From positions 1 to 64,000 of the forward strand of contig NZ_SCOL01000001.1 in assembly GCF_005503015.1 (NCBI RefSeq): DNA of 64,000 bases, in the 5' to 3' direction. Every line of letters starts with the position of its first letter. The stretch's first letter is position 1. Origin of the DNA: Bacillus sp. E(2018) (GTDB lineage Bacteria; Bacillota; Bacilli; Bacillales; Fictibacillaceae). Below are positions 1 through 8,334 of the stretch, one piece after another. The notes under the pieces were generated by a model. That model was not told the origin of the DNA and searched no databases. It saw only the letters and a program-made list of their open reading frames with translations. A program made the position numbers and the translations under genes.

Positions 1-120
1 ACGAGCGCCATATGAAAAATACGAGCGCCATATGAAAAATACGAGCGCCATATGAAAAATACGAGCGCCATATGAAAAATACGAGCGCCATATGAAAAAT
101 ACGAGCGCCATATAAAAAAA
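1..120. repeat. 20-bp tandem repeat, six units, cut by window start
   Basis: Five identical units of ACGAGCGCCATATGAAAAAT are followed by a sixth whose last bases are changed to TATAAAAAAA. The array begins at base 1, so it extends leftwards out of the window by an unknown number of units. There are no spacers, so it is not CRISPR. It lies directly beyond the terminator of lytH. Function unknown. Confidence 0.95.
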
Positions 121-143
121 GAAGCCCTCAAGCTTCTTTTTTT
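114..143 (-). terminator. Rho-independent terminator of lytH
   Basis: The stem GAAGC/GCTTC (121-125 with 132-136) is extended by an A7/T7 pair of runs, so it can act in both directions. It lies 18 bases beyond the lytH stop. Confidence 0.8.
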
Positions 144-160
144 AACTTACCACTACATCA

Positions 161-1162
161 TTATCTTCGCCTGTTGCTAATTCGCTCCTGACGTTCCCAA
201 GCTTTTAAATAAGGGTATGGATCGAATGCCCATTCCGTATATCCGTTATCACGGTACATGCCAAAGTGTAGATGAGGCGGGAATTTTCCAGATGTTCCTG
301 GAGGACCGTAGCCTGAGCTGCCCACGTATCCAAGCACCGTCCCAGGTTCGACGATCGTCCCTTTTTCAATTGCTTTATTAAAGCTGCCTAAATGTGCGTA
401 ATAATGATACACGTTATTGATATCACGAACACCGATTCTCCATCCGCCAAAACGGTTCCATCCTTTAATTTCAACAATTCCGTATGAAACTGCTTTTACC
501 GGAACTCCGTAATCCGCAAAAATATCTGTACCCTCATGAATACGTAAACCACCAAAGCCGCGTCGATCACCCCAAGTGCTTCGGTAGCTATAGTTCGATC
601 TTAATGGAACAATAAAGCTGTGTTTGTCTAGAGAGACTGTTCCATAGGTCTCATAGATCTTAGCGTTTTCCATGATGATATCCACAGCTTTATCACGCTG
701 GTAATAGCTCCAAAGGCCTATTCTGAAATTCTCTATATCATGCCCATGCTTTTTTATAATCTCACTGAATGTATATAAGATGTCTTCATCGTTGTTTCGG
801 TCAGCAATTCCGTCATTGTTACCGTCTTTTCCGATGCCTCCAAACATGGAAATACGTTCAGGGTTCGTATCGTCCATTGTTGGATTTATGGGTCCAGACC
901 ATTGTAAGGGAGAAAAATAAATGCCGACTAATCCTTTTCTGGCAGGCAGATCTCTTCTCGCTTTTCTTACGCTTCTTTCGTATTGATCTACACCTGCAAA
1001 GTAATGCCATGGAATCAAAGTGACGGACTCCATTTTTTTATAGAGGCTAAGCCTTTCCACATCTTCTTTCGTAAATCGCTCTGCTGCCGTGCTCCTGCTT
1101 TCCGGAAGAAAGGCTATTAGAAGGGCTGTCAGAGTGAGGAACAGGACTGAAAATTTCCTCAT
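161..1162 (-). CDS. lytH: LytH-like M23 L-Ala-D-Glu endopeptidase
   Basis: Secreted M23 (LytM-type) zinc metallopeptidase, 333 aa. An N-terminal hydrophobic signal segment spans residues 4-22. The C-terminal catalytic domain shows the zinc motif HEGTD (H209, D213) and HLHFG (H297, H299), with YYAHL between them. B. subtilis LytH (YunA) trims side chains of muramic acid in the spore cortex, and it lies next to lipA there too. An in-frame ATG exists nine codons upstream (1189). I chose 1162 because AAAGGAGTGG sits at the right distance before it and the signal peptide then starts at once. It is transcribed divergently from lipA. Confidence 0.88.
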   Translation of the reverse strand: MRKFSVLFLTLTALLIAFLPESRSTAAERFTKEDVERLSLYKKMESVTLIPWHYFAGVDQYERSVRKARRDLPARKGLVGIYFSPLQWSGPINPTMDDTNPERISMFGGIGKDGNNDGIADRNNDEDILYTFSEIIKKHGHDIENFRIGLWSYYQRDKAVDIIMENAKIYETYGTVSLDKHSFIVPLRSNYSYRSTWGDRRGFGGLRIHEGTDIFADYGVPVKAVSYGIVEIKGWNRFGGWRIGVRDINNVYHYYAHLGSFNKAIEKGTIVEPGTVLGYVGSSGYGPPGTSGKFPPHLHFGMYRDNGYTEWAFDPYPYLKAWERQERISNRRR

Positions 1163-1366
1163 ACGTCCCAATCCACTCCTTTCTTTCATTTATCTATAGT
1201 TTGTTGAAGTTAAGAAAAAACATGAAGGAAAAATGTTGGAAAAAACTCTTGTTTGGAATTTTTCCCTGTCGTATGGTAGAGTATTGATGGGACAATAATG
1301 TTAAAGTAGAAACTAAAATACGAACGTTCATTATACGAAAGACCAAGAAAATTTGGGGTGATGATG

Positions 1367-2251
1367 ATGGCAAAGAAAGAAGAATATGTACGTAAACCTG
1401 AGTGGTTAAAAATAAAGTTAAACACGAATGAAAATTATAAAGAACTAAAGAAAATGATGCGTGAGAAAAAGCTACATACGGTATGTGAAGAAGCAAAATG
1501 TCCAAACATCCATGAATGTTGGGCAGTCCGAAAAACAGCTACTTTCATGATTCTTGGGGACATCTGTACACGCGCTTGTCGCTTTTGTGCTGTAAAAACT
1601 GGATTACCAACTGAACTTGATCTTCAAGAGCCAGAACGTGTTGCAGAATCTGTTGAGCAAATGGGTCTGAAACACGTTGTAATCACAGCTGTTGCCCGTG
1701 ATGACCTTAAAGATGGCGGTGCTCATGTGTTTGCAGAAACCGTTCGAGCTGTCCGAGCTCGTAACCCGTTCTGTTCCATTGAAGTTCTTCCATCTGACAT
1801 GTTAGGTGATTTTGATGCACTGAAAACACTGATGGATGCTAAACCAGATATCATGAACCACAATATTGAAACGGTGCGACGTCTTTCTCCAAGAGTTCGT
1901 GCACGTGCAACGTACGATCGTACGATGGAGTTCTTGCGTCGTGCAAAAGAAATGAATGCTAACATTCCTACAAAATCGAGTCTGATGATTGGATTAGGCG
2001 AGACATGGGAAGAAATTGTAGAAACGATGGATGATCTACGTGCAAATAACGTGGATATCATGACGATTGGACAATATCTACAACCTACTAAGAAGCATTT
2101 AAAAGTACAAAAATACTATACACCTGATGAGTTTAAAGAATTGCGTGATATCGCGTTCTCTAAAGGATTCAAGCATTGTGAGTCAGGACCGCTCGTACGT
2201 TCTTCTTACCATGCGGATGAGCAAGTAAACGCAGCTGCACAAAACAGCTAA
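1367..2251 (+). CDS. lipA: Lipoyl synthase LipA
   Basis: Radical SAM enzyme inserting two sulfurs into octanoyl-protein to make lipoyl groups on 2-oxoacid dehydrogenases and GcvH. Both 4Fe-4S clusters are visible: the auxiliary CX4CX5C ([12 protein letters not shown]) and the radical SAM CX3CX2C (CTRACRFC). The conserved C-terminal RSSYHAD is present. The length of 294 aa is normal. The start region reads GTG ATG ATG ATG GCA after TTGGGG; I take the last ATG, which gives the family N-terminus MAKKEEY and the best spacing. One of the earlier ATGs is possible. Confidence 0.95.
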   Translation: MAKKEEYVRKPEWLKIKLNTNENYKELKKMMREKKLHTVCEEAKCPNIHECWAVRKTATFMILGDICTRACRFCAVKTGLPTELDLQEPERVAESVEQMGLKHVVITAVARDDLKDGGAHVFAETVRAVRARNPFCSIEVLPSDMLGDFDALKTLMDAKPDIMNHNIETVRRLSPRVRARATYDRTMEFLRRAKEMNANIPTKSSLMIGLGETWEEIVETMDDLRANNVDIMTIGQYLQPTKKHLKVQKYYTPDEFKELRDIAFSKGFKHCESGPLVRSSYHADEQVNAAAQNS

Positions 2252-2261
2252 AAAAACAGAG

Positions 2262-2295
2262 AACCAGAAGCAACGATCTGCTTCTGGTTTTTTAT
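2262..2295. terminator. Bidirectional terminator between lipA and yutC
   Basis: Perfect 11-bp stem AACCAGAAGCA/TGCTTCTGGTT with a 6-base loop, followed by a T run. It sits between converging lipA and yutC and overlaps the yutC stop. Confidence 0.9.
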
Positions 2296-2903
2296 TTGCC
2301 TTCCATTTGTCCACGCATACTGTTTGTTTCACCGTTCATCTCACCGTTCTCATTTTCCCCATAGTTCCATTTCTTGCCTTGAGGCGCTTTTTTCATTTGT
2401 AGGATCAACTGGTCCATGATTCCTTCGATCTGTTCCGTATCATTGTTTAAGGATTGATATTGTTCAATCTTATCGATCATTCCTTTTTCATCTGATACAT
2501 ACACATGATAATATCTTGGGACAACAGAGAAACCAGTCATCTTTACTTGATCAGCTGCTGCGTTTCTATCCTTGTTTGTTGTTTTGTAGCCGATCAATAC
2601 TTCTTCATCTGTCACTAATGTTCCGACATCTTTAATATTTGGTAATTGAAGAACCATGTCAGAGATCATATCAGCAAGCTTTTGACGATTTAAGTATGGA
2701 ACTGCATTTCCTGTTTTTACTTTGTCCCCTGACATATGACGCATATATCCAAAGTCCCCATAATTCATGTTGTTGCCAATTCGATTCTCATCTTTTACAT
2801 TCGTTTTAGAAAATTTATATTCTTGCCCCATCTTCTTTTGATCACCGCCGCCACATCCAGCAAGCATTAAGCCGATCAATAAGAACATTCCTAGTTTTTT
2901 CAT
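2292..2903 (-). CDS. yutC: YhcN/YlaJ-family sporulation lipoprotein YutC
   Basis: Predicted lipoprotein, 203 aa. The signal peptide MKKLGMFLLIGLMLAGC carries a lipobox LAGC with the lipidated Cys at residue 17. The central part (about residues 85-165) resembles the YhcN/YlaJ family, whose members are made in the forespore and found in the spore inner membrane. The C-terminus is polar and Met/Asn/Glu rich. The start has a perfect AAGGAGGTG. It converges on lipA and shares its terminator. The family assignment rests on the pattern and on the same neighbours in B. subtilis. Confidence 0.82.
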   Translation of the reverse strand: MKKLGMFLLIGLMLAGCGGGDQKKMGQEYKFSKTNVKDENRIGNNMNYGDFGYMRHMSGDKVKTGNAVPYLNRQKLADMISDMVLQLPNIKDVGTLVTDEEVLIGYKTTNKDRNAAADQVKMTGFSVVPRYYHVYVSDEKGMIDKIEQYQSLNNDTEQIEGIMDQLILQMKKAPQGKKWNYGENENGEMNGETNSMRGQMEGK

Positions 2904-3024
2904 AGGTGTTTCACCTCCTTATACTATAGAGTGCCTTAAATGGGAAGATCTTTACGAAGAAATTGTTGGCTGTATAGAGTACAAGCATGGTAAAATAAGT
3001 ATCAGGAAACGAGGTGAAGCATTT

Positions 3025-3300
3025 TTGATTACAGTTGGTAATTATTCCTATGAAGTGATTGAAGATGTAAAAGAAGCCTTTAACGAGGAACAATTTAAAG
3101 CGCGCTATAGTGAAATCTTACATAAATACGATTATATTGTTGGTGATCTCGGTTACGAGCAGCTTCGACTTCGTGGGTTCTTTGAAGACAATCATGAAAA
3201 GGCTACGTTTGATACGAAGATCAGCACATTGCCGGAATACATTTACGAATATTGTAATTTCGGTTGTCCGTATTTTGTAGTCAAAAAAGTAAACCCCTGA
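3025..3300 (+). CDS. yutD: YutD family protein (DUF1027)
   Basis: Small conserved protein of 91 aa, function unknown. The start is TTG at 3025, preceded by GAGGTG eight bases upstream. The sequence holds family features such as the YDYIVGDLGY segment (about residues 36-45), RLRGFF and the C-terminal CNFGCPYFV, with a CX3C pair. It lies divergent to yutC, as in B. subtilis. It is cytosolic with no membrane segment. Confidence 0.85.
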   Translation: MITVGNYSYEVIEDVKEAFNEEQFKARYSEILHKYDYIVGDLGYEQLRLRGFFEDNHEKATFDTKISTLPEYIYEYCNFGCPYFVVKKVNP

Positions 3301-3320
3301 GAAATTCAGGGGTTTTCTTT
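3291..3320. terminator. Terminator between yutD and the 103-aa gene
   Basis: Stem AAACCCCTGA/TCAGGGGTTT with loop GAAAT, overlapping the yutD stop. Runs of A and T flank both sides, so it can serve both converging genes. Confidence 0.85.
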
Positions 3321-3346
3321 GTCTTTATTGAATAATCCGAGTTGCC

Positions 3347-3658
3347 TTACGAGCCTCTAGAATCCTCATAAGGCTTTTCCGTATGATATTCTGGATCATC
3401 GTGTGTGGGATGAGCGCCAGGATCCTGTCTTTCCAGACCTTCATGAAGGGTTTTGTTTTCATAGTTAAAGGCACTATAATAACGCTGTTCTTCTCTCCAA
3501 GGAGTCGATTTTCCTAAAGCTCTTTTAATTGGAGAGCCATATGGACCTTCAGGTAGATCCTCAGGAAGCACGTAATTACGACCAGTCTCTACATTCGAAA
3601 AATCGGTATATTGTTCTTTTTCTTTTTCGAACAAAAAAACCATCCTCTCTTCGGTCAT
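3347..3658 (-). CDS. Conserved hypothetical small cytosolic protein
   Basis: Hydrophilic protein of up to 103 aa, not confidently recognised. It is rich in Glu, Pro, Tyr and His towards the C-terminus (PTHDDPEYHTEKPYED) and has no membrane segment or Cys. It may be one of the Bacillaceae-only DUF families such as DUF3905, but I cannot confirm this. The ribosome binding site before the first ATG is weak; a second ATG five codons in lies immediately after GAGAGG, too close to be a good start. Coding potential is supported by its position in a compact run of genes and its clean boundaries. Confidence 0.6.
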   Translation of the reverse strand: MTEERMVFLFEKEKEQYTDFSNVETGRNYVLPEDLPEGPYGSPIKRALGKSTPWREEQRYYSAFNYENKTLHEGLERQDPGAHPTHDDPEYHTEKPYEDSRGS

Positions 3659-3735
3659 TTTAGGATAAGAAAGTATCCTTATCTAAAGTGTCTCCAAGAA
3701 AGCATGATTCTTTTTTGGTACATTTTGATTACATC

Positions 3736-4005
3736 TTAAACAACTTCTGCTAAAAAATCACGAAGCTCCATTGCGTCCTCTTCAGTTAGATTAAACGCGT
3801 GTTCCAAATAGCCTTCTTCTTCTAGGTCATCTTGACCGATGATGGCATATGTACTGCCTAACATGTTCAGTACTAATGACTTTCCATAATGTCTCGTTGT
3901 TTTCGTGATGGCAAGATCGAATCGAGTGTTTCGTCCCATAAAGCTTACAAAGCGCGTTTCTGTTGTTTCTTTATCATCATATAAGAAAAATGTTTCCTCG
4001 TTCAT
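3736..4005 (-). CDS. DUF3055-like (SAV0927 family) protein
   Basis: Cytosolic protein of 89 aa. The N-terminal segment FFLYDD followed by TRFVSFMG, and the C-terminal GYLEHAFNL with an acidic helix, match my recollection of the DUF3055 family of Firmicutes. Function is unknown. I place the start at 4005 because AAGGAGG lies just before that ATG; a longer frame to 4050 has no ribosome binding site. It is divergent to yutE. Confidence 0.75.
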   Translation of the reverse strand: MNEETFFLYDDKETTETRFVSFMGRNTRFDLAITKTTRHYGKSLVLNMLGSTYAIIGQDDLEEEGYLEHAFNLTEEDAMELRDFLAEVV

Positions 4006-4108
4006 TTTTGTTCCTCCTTCGTACAAATCGAAATTTAAATGTGAGTTCATATGATTGCTCTTACTTTATGTTACACTTTACTTGAGAAACTTACAAAAGG
4101 TGATGACT

Positions 4109-4549
4109 ATGTATTTTGTTGATCGAAAGAAAATCAATGAACATTTAGTGTATATGAATGAGTTAATCCATACGTTCAAAGAATTATCAGCTCCCAAAAA
4201 TAAGCTTGAAACACTTGTGGTGGAAAGAATCGGACATATGCTGATCGAATCGATGATGGACGTTGGAAATATGATCATTGATGGATTTATCATGCGTGAT
4301 CCAGGTAGCTTTGAAGATATTCTGGATATCCTGATTGATGAAAAAGTAATTCCGAACGATGAAGCTGTATCACTCAAGGAAGTGGTGAACCTTCGAAAAT
4401 CACTTGTTCAAGATTATACATCTGCAGATAGTAAAATCATATATGATACAATCGCTTCAAAAGAGAAAGAACTCTCAGCATTTCCATTACACATAAAAAG
4501 GTATTTGGAGGAAGAGTTAGGGCCGGTTTCTGCATTCTTACCTGAATAA
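4109..4549 (+). CDS. yutE: YutE, orphan HepT-like (DUF86) protein
   Basis: All-helical HEPN-fold protein of 146 aa. Classical HepT toxins are RNases with an R-X4-H-X-Y motif, neutralised by an adjacent MNT nucleotidyltransferase. Here the motif reads RKSLVQDY (R96, Q101, Y103), so the catalytic His is Gln, and no MNT gene is adjacent. RNase activity is therefore doubtful. I take the ATG at 4109, seven bases after AAAGGTG; an ATG two codons earlier is too close to the site and a longer frame lacks one. Confidence 0.85.
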   Translation: MYFVDRKKINEHLVYMNELIHTFKELSAPKNKLETLVVERIGHMLIESMMDVGNMIIDGFIMRDPGSFEDILDILIDEKVIPNDEAVSLKEVVNLRKSLVQDYTSADSKIIYDTIASKEKELSAFPLHIKRYLEEELGPVSAFLPE

Positions 4550-4630
4550 GGAAAAAAGAGTTTTTATACATTTATATTTAAAAATGTACGTTTACCCTTA
4601 TTTACGATAAAATGGTGACAAAGGATGGTG

Positions 4631-5287
4631 ATGACCATGAAAAATCACACCTCAACCCGTGATGAAATCATCTATCTTTTAAAAAGAAATAAGAGGATGA
4701 CTGTTACGGAAATGGCAAAATCCCTCGGAATAACCGAAATGGCTGTTCGTCGTCATCTCAACACATTAGAACGTGACCATGTGATTGAAACGACTCTTGT
4801 ACGACAGGCTATGGGAAGACCAATCCATTTTTATCATCTTACAGCAAGCGGTGACGAACAATTTCCACGTAACTATTCAGGGCTTACCGTTGATTTTTTA
4901 AAAGATATAGAAGAAGTGAGTGGAACAGAAACAATTGATGAATTGTTTAAACGACGCGAAAATCGTCTGCAGGATAAATACAAAGATCGAATGAACACAC
5001 TCACAGAGTTTGAACAAAAAGTAAATGAACTGGCGAATATCCAAAATGAAGCAGGGTATATGGTGGACTGGGAAAGAGGAAAAGATCCCGATACCTATGT
5101 ATTCACTGAGTACAACTGTCCAATTGCTAAAGTTGCGAATGAATATCAGCAGGCTTGCTCCTGTGAACTTTCACTCTTTAAGCGCATGCTTCAAACAGAC
5201 GCTGTTGAGCGAAAGACGTGCATGGCAAAAGGCGGAGATTATTGTTGTTATGTGATAAAAGAAAAAAATCAAACATCTGAAGTCTAA
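4631..5287 (+). CDS. SufR-like HTH regulator with C-terminal Cys cluster
   Basis: Cytosolic transcription factor of 218 aa. The N-terminal 70 residues form a winged helix (TVTEMAKSLGITEMAVRRHL). A coiled-coil-like middle follows, then a Cys-rich C-terminus with the pattern C-X12-C-X-C-X18-C-X7-CC (first Cys about residue 163). This resembles SufR-type repressors, which hold an Fe-S cluster and control Fe-S assembly genes; no suf operon is in the window. Starts at 4625, 4631 and 4637 are all in frame after AAAGGA; I use 4631. Function as an Fe-S sensor is inference from the Cys spacing. Confidence 0.75.
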   Translation: MTMKNHTSTRDEIIYLLKRNKRMTVTEMAKSLGITEMAVRRHLNTLERDHVIETTLVRQAMGRPIHFYHLTASGDEQFPRNYSGLTVDFLKDIEEVSGTETIDELFKRRENRLQDKYKDRMNTLTEFEQKVNELANIQNEAGYMVDWERGKDPDTYVFTEYNCPIAKVANEYQQACSCELSLFKRMLQTDAVERKTCMAKGGDYCCYVIKEKNQTSEV

Positions 5288-5310
5288 ACGCTTCAGGTGT
5301 GTTTTTTTTT
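5272..5310 (+). terminator. Terminator of the SufR-like gene
   Basis: Stem ACATCTGAAG/CTTCAGGTGT (5273-5282 with 5291-5300), followed by a run of ten T. It overlaps the end of the gene. Confidence 0.85.
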
Positions 5311-5352
5311 GAAGTGGGTAAAATGAGAAGGTACATAAAAGGAGAGAGCATG

Positions 5353-6120
5353 ATGAAGGCATATAAAGGATTCCTGATTGATTTAGACGGAACGATGTAT
5401 TGTGGTACAGAACGAATTATTGAGGCCGTTGATTTTGTAAAAAAACTAAACGAAAAAAATCTTCCCTATTTGTTTGTGACCAATAATTCTTCTAAAACAA
5501 AAAAGCAAGTGGCAGATGTGCTTGCAGGCTTTGATATTCCAGCCTCAGCAGAGCATGTGTATACGACGAGCATGGCAACCGCCAATTATATTGCTGAACA
5601 AAAGAAAAATGCGACTGTCTATTGTATCGGTGAAGATGGAATAAGAGAAGCGCTTCAAGAACAGGGGCTGGAACTTGTAGAAGAGAACCCTGATTTTGTT
5701 GTGATCGGAATCGATCGCTCGATTAACTATGAGAAGTTAGCAAAAGCATGCCTTGCAGTCCGCAATGGGGCAACTTTTATATCAACAAACGGTGATATCG
5801 CTCTTCCAACAGAAAGAGGACTTCTACCAGGTAACGGCTCATTAACTTCTGTTATTACGGTTTCTACTCAAACAGAGCCAACTTTTATTGGTAAGCCTGA
5901 GTCGATTATAATGGAGATGGCATTAGAGACACTCGGCACAAAAAAAGAGGAAACGCTCATGATCGGGGACAACTATCAAACAGATATCTTAGCAGGTATT
6001 CGTGCTGGGATTGATACGCTGCTTGTTCACACAGGAGTAACAACAAAAAAACACCTTGAAGCTATAGATTTGCATCCAACCTATACAGTTAACGGATTGG
6101 ATGAGTGGGAGATCAAGTAA
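5353..6120 (+). CDS. yutF: YutF, NagD-like HAD phosphatase
   Basis: HAD-superfamily class IIA phosphatase, 255 aa, the size of B. subtilis YutF. Motif I is DLDGT near residue 9, motif II is TNNSS, and motif IV is MIGDNYQTDI, giving the two acidic Mg ligands. The physiological substrate is unknown; relatives act on small phosphate esters or nucleotides. Two ATGs follow AAAGGAGAG (5350 and 5353); the second gives the family start MKAYKGFLIDLDG. No partner gene follows; repeat copy A lies downstream. Confidence 0.88.
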   Translation: MKAYKGFLIDLDGTMYCGTERIIEAVDFVKKLNEKNLPYLFVTNNSSKTKKQVADVLAGFDIPASAEHVYTTSMATANYIAEQKKNATVYCIGEDGIREALQEQGLELVEENPDFVVIGIDRSINYEKLAKACLAVRNGATFISTNGDIALPTERGLLPGNGSLTSVITVSTQTEPTFIGKPESIIMEMALETLGTKKEETLMIGDNYQTDILAGIRAGIDTLLVHTGVTTKKHLEAIDLHPTYTVNGLDEWEIK

Positions 6121-6148
6121 GCTAATTACGAAGTTGCTCTTAAAAGTG

Positions 6149-6362
6149 GTTGATTTCCGTTTCAGGATGCTCGCTTTCCGCGGGGCAGGCGGTGAGCCCC
6201 TTGCCGCTATGCGCCCTTAATGGTCTCACCTGACCGCTTCTAGGAAGCATCCTTGCTCCTGCGTCTACTACCTGATACTTACGCAGTTTGCTTCCTCGTC
6301 GCATGCCTTGCAAGAAGCTTATCAGGTAGCAGGCACGCACCTTGCACTCCAACCAACTTGCC
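6149..6362 (+). repeat. Dispersed palindromic repeat, copy A (with 3' hairpin insertion)
   Basis: It starts GTTGATTTCCG and ends CCAACCAACTTGCC, whose complement resembles the start, so the ends are imperfect inverted repeats. The core (TGCTCGCTTTCC, GCGGTGAGCC, TGCCGCT, CACCTGACCGCT) is shared with copies B and D. Compared with copy D it has about 80 extra bases near its 3' end, bounded by 6261-6277 and 6320-6336, which pair over 17 bp with three mismatches. Frames open across it are not genes. It fills most of the gap between yutF and yutG. Confidence 0.85.
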
Positions 6363-6483
6363 AAGGAAGCCAAGTTAACTGAATGACTTACTAATAGTTA
6401 CGAACTTATGCAGCTTTTTGTTTCAGCGTACTTGCTTTTCCAGGTGGGGACTATTTAGCAACAATTATTTATTAGAAAATAAA

Positions 6484-6526
6484 AAAGGCTTAAGTCTAAG
6501 AGGTTCCTCTTGTTCTTAAGCCTTAT
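6484..6526 (-). terminator. Terminator of yutG
   Basis: Perfect 10-bp stem AAGGCTTAAG/CTTAAGCCTT (6485-6494 with 6515-6524). On the minus strand it is followed by a T-rich run. Confidence 0.85.
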
Positions 6527-6528
6527 TT

Positions 6529-7026
6529 TTATTCTTCATTTGCTGCACGATGTGCTAACCTACTCGATGCTGCTGCTGCAATCGCACCGACGATATCATC
6601 TAAAAAGGTGTGAACCATGCCTGTTGATTTATCATTAAGTTTTTCTAAGATACCAGGTTTTTGTTTATCGATGAATCCGTAGTTGGTAAAACCAATCGAG
6701 CCATATATATTCACTATTGAGAGTGCAATCACTTCATCAATCCCATAAAGACTTTCATCACGAGCCAATATTTCTTGAAGCGGCTGTTCAAGTTTTTTCT
6801 GTTCCGCTAATACATCAAGCGCGATACCTGTGAGAATGGCATTCTGAACTTCTCGTTTGGCGATGACTCTTTCAACGTTCTCTCTACATACATCCATTTT
6901 AAGATCAGGATGGTAGGGGACTTGGAGAAAATAAACAAGTTCAGCAATATCGTTTACCGTAACGCCCCGTTCGTTCAGCTGTTTGCGTGCCGTTTCTTCG
7001 ACTTTTTCCACTTTTTTGTTTGGCAT
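6529..7026 (-). CDS. yutG: YutG, phosphatidylglycerophosphatase A-like protein
   Basis: Protein of 165 aa related to the PgpA domain. The conserved segments GIDEVIALSIVNIYGSIGFTN and FLDDIVGAIAAA (about residues 95-155) are visible, including the acidic residues typical of PgpA. PgpA proper dephosphorylates phosphatidylglycerophosphate at the membrane. This protein has no clear membrane helices, and the role of the Bacillus YutG type is not settled. The start has AAAAGGAG nine bases upstream. It lies opposite yutH as a divergent pair. Confidence 0.8.
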   Translation of the reverse strand: MPNKKVEKVEETARKQLNERGVTVNDIAELVYFLQVPYHPDLKMDVCRENVERVIAKREVQNAILTGIALDVLAEQKKLEQPLQEILARDESLYGIDEVIALSIVNIYGSIGFTNYGFIDKQKPGILEKLNDKSTGMVHTFLDDIVGAIAAAASSRLAHRAANEE

Positions 7027-7131
7027 CCTTGTACTCCTTTTCTCTGTTAGTCTCCTTAGCTTTGTATAGTATATGTTTTCATAGCAAAGTTATGAATTTA
7101 TAAAAAGTACTAACCACTTCGCCTATATGGG

Positions 7132-7140
7132 CATACAATG
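7132..7140 (+). promoter_or_regulatory. Candidate sigma-K-type -10 element before yutH
   Basis: CATACAATG agrees with the sigma-K -10 consensus CATANNNTA at all but one fixed position. An AC dinucleotide lies 17 bases upstream (7113-7114), as expected for the -35. YutH-type coat proteins are mother-cell proteins, so the match is plausible but unproved. Confidence 0.35.
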
Positions 7141-7228
7141 TTGTATCCAATCATGCGGTGGTGTGCTCAACATTTAATCTGAAAAGATGATCTGCCGCTG
7201 GAAAGCTGAAGGGGTGGGGGGATCGGCT

Positions 7229-8251
7229 TTGTTTGAAAGAGATATATTTCATCATTATCAACTAGTTTGTGAAGACAGAAGATCTGAATCTGGTTATCGG
7301 ACCTTCTATTGCAAAGGAAACCAATACATTGTGATACCACAGCAGCAGATGTCCTATGAAAAACTGCAAGAAATGATTTATATTAGTGATTATCTGCAGC
7401 AACGAGGAGAAGAGAACATTCCTGTTCTACAGCCAACTATCACCAATATGCCTAGTGCTTATGTGGATGGAGAGTCTGTGATCATCTTTAAAGTAGAACC
7501 GAAAAAAGGAGAGCATCGTAGTAGTGAAATGGGCTCTGAACTTGCAGAGTTTCATAAGCGGGGAAAAGGATTAGAACAATATTATCCTGTAGAACAAATT
7601 GCATACGGACAATGGCCGTTATTATGGATCAATCGAGTGGATGAAATGCATAGCCGTTATGCAGAAATTTCGGCGAGAAAACAGAAGAACGATTTTGATG
7701 AATTGTTTTTGACGACATTTCCTTATTATGAGGGAATGGCTGAAAATGCAATTCAATATATTACAGATTACCAACTAGAGAGAGGACCTAAAGGAATAGG
7801 TTCTGCTGCCATCTGTTACGATCGATTCAGCGAGCGGTCTTGGATACGTACGTCTAACAGCTTTGTAAAGCTGCCTGTTGGCTGGGTGATCGATAGTCCG
7901 ATGAGAGATCTTGCAGAATGTATCAGAGAAAAGATCTATCAGCCAGAATTCAGAAGTCATGAAGTGCTTCAGTTGATCGACGATTATGAAAAAGTGAAGC
8001 CATTATCCAAGGGAGCATGGAGACTTCTTTACGGCAGGCTCCTTTTTCCTTCACAGTATTTTGATACAGTGGATGAACATTATAATAATGAGAGAGATAT
8101 CGGAAAAGAACTATATGTGCGCCGCTTTACTGACTTAATCTCGTATGAAAAGCAAAATGAATATTTCTTAAAAAGCTTTTACAGATCGATCGGTCTTCCT
8201 GTCCAAGAGTTAAATATTCCAATGGTCGATTGGCTTGTACCCATGATCTAA
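7229..8251 (+). CDS. yutH: YutH, CotS-family spore coat protein
   Basis: Spore coat-associated protein of 340 aa related to CotS/YutH, which have a degenerate kinase-like (aminoglycoside phosphotransferase-type) fold. Visible landmarks are the ELAEFHKRGKG segment and the DSPMRDLAECIREKI region. It lacks a signal peptide or membrane helix. I take the TTG at 7229, seven bases after a strong GGGGTGGGGGG; a longer frame to 7187 would contain that site inside the gene. The same gene follows yutG in B. subtilis. Expressed in the mother cell in B. subtilis. Confidence 0.85.
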   Translation: MFERDIFHHYQLVCEDRRSESGYRTFYCKGNQYIVIPQQQMSYEKLQEMIYISDYLQQRGEENIPVLQPTITNMPSAYVDGESVIIFKVEPKKGEHRSSEMGSELAEFHKRGKGLEQYYPVEQIAYGQWPLLWINRVDEMHSRYAEISARKQKNDFDELFLTTFPYYEGMAENAIQYITDYQLERGPKGIGSAAICYDRFSERSWIRTSNSFVKLPVGWVIDSPMRDLAECIREKIYQPEFRSHEVLQLIDDYEKVKPLSKGAWRLLYGRLLFPSQYFDTVDEHYNNERDIGKELYVRRFTDLISYEKQNEYFLKSFYRSIGLPVQELNIPMVDWLVPMI

Positions 8252-8253
8252 AG

Positions 8254-8301
8254 AAAGAGGTGGCTCAAAAGTAAGATTTTTGAGTTATACCTCTTTTTTT
8301 G
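8254..8301 (+). terminator. Terminator of yutH
   Basis: Long imperfect stem AAAGAGGTGGCTCAAAA with TTTTGAGTTATACCTCTTT, followed by a T run. Confidence 0.85.
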
Positions 8302-8334
8302 TTGTTTTCGTCTACAGTGTTGTCTTTGAAAGTA

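Noticed and set aside
1..120. CRISPR array
   Set aside because: The 20-bp units are contiguous without spacers and no cas genes are present.
6140..6373. 77-codon open frame on the minus strand
   Set aside because: It lies wholly in repeat copy A, has no ribosome binding site and is explained by the palindromic sequence.
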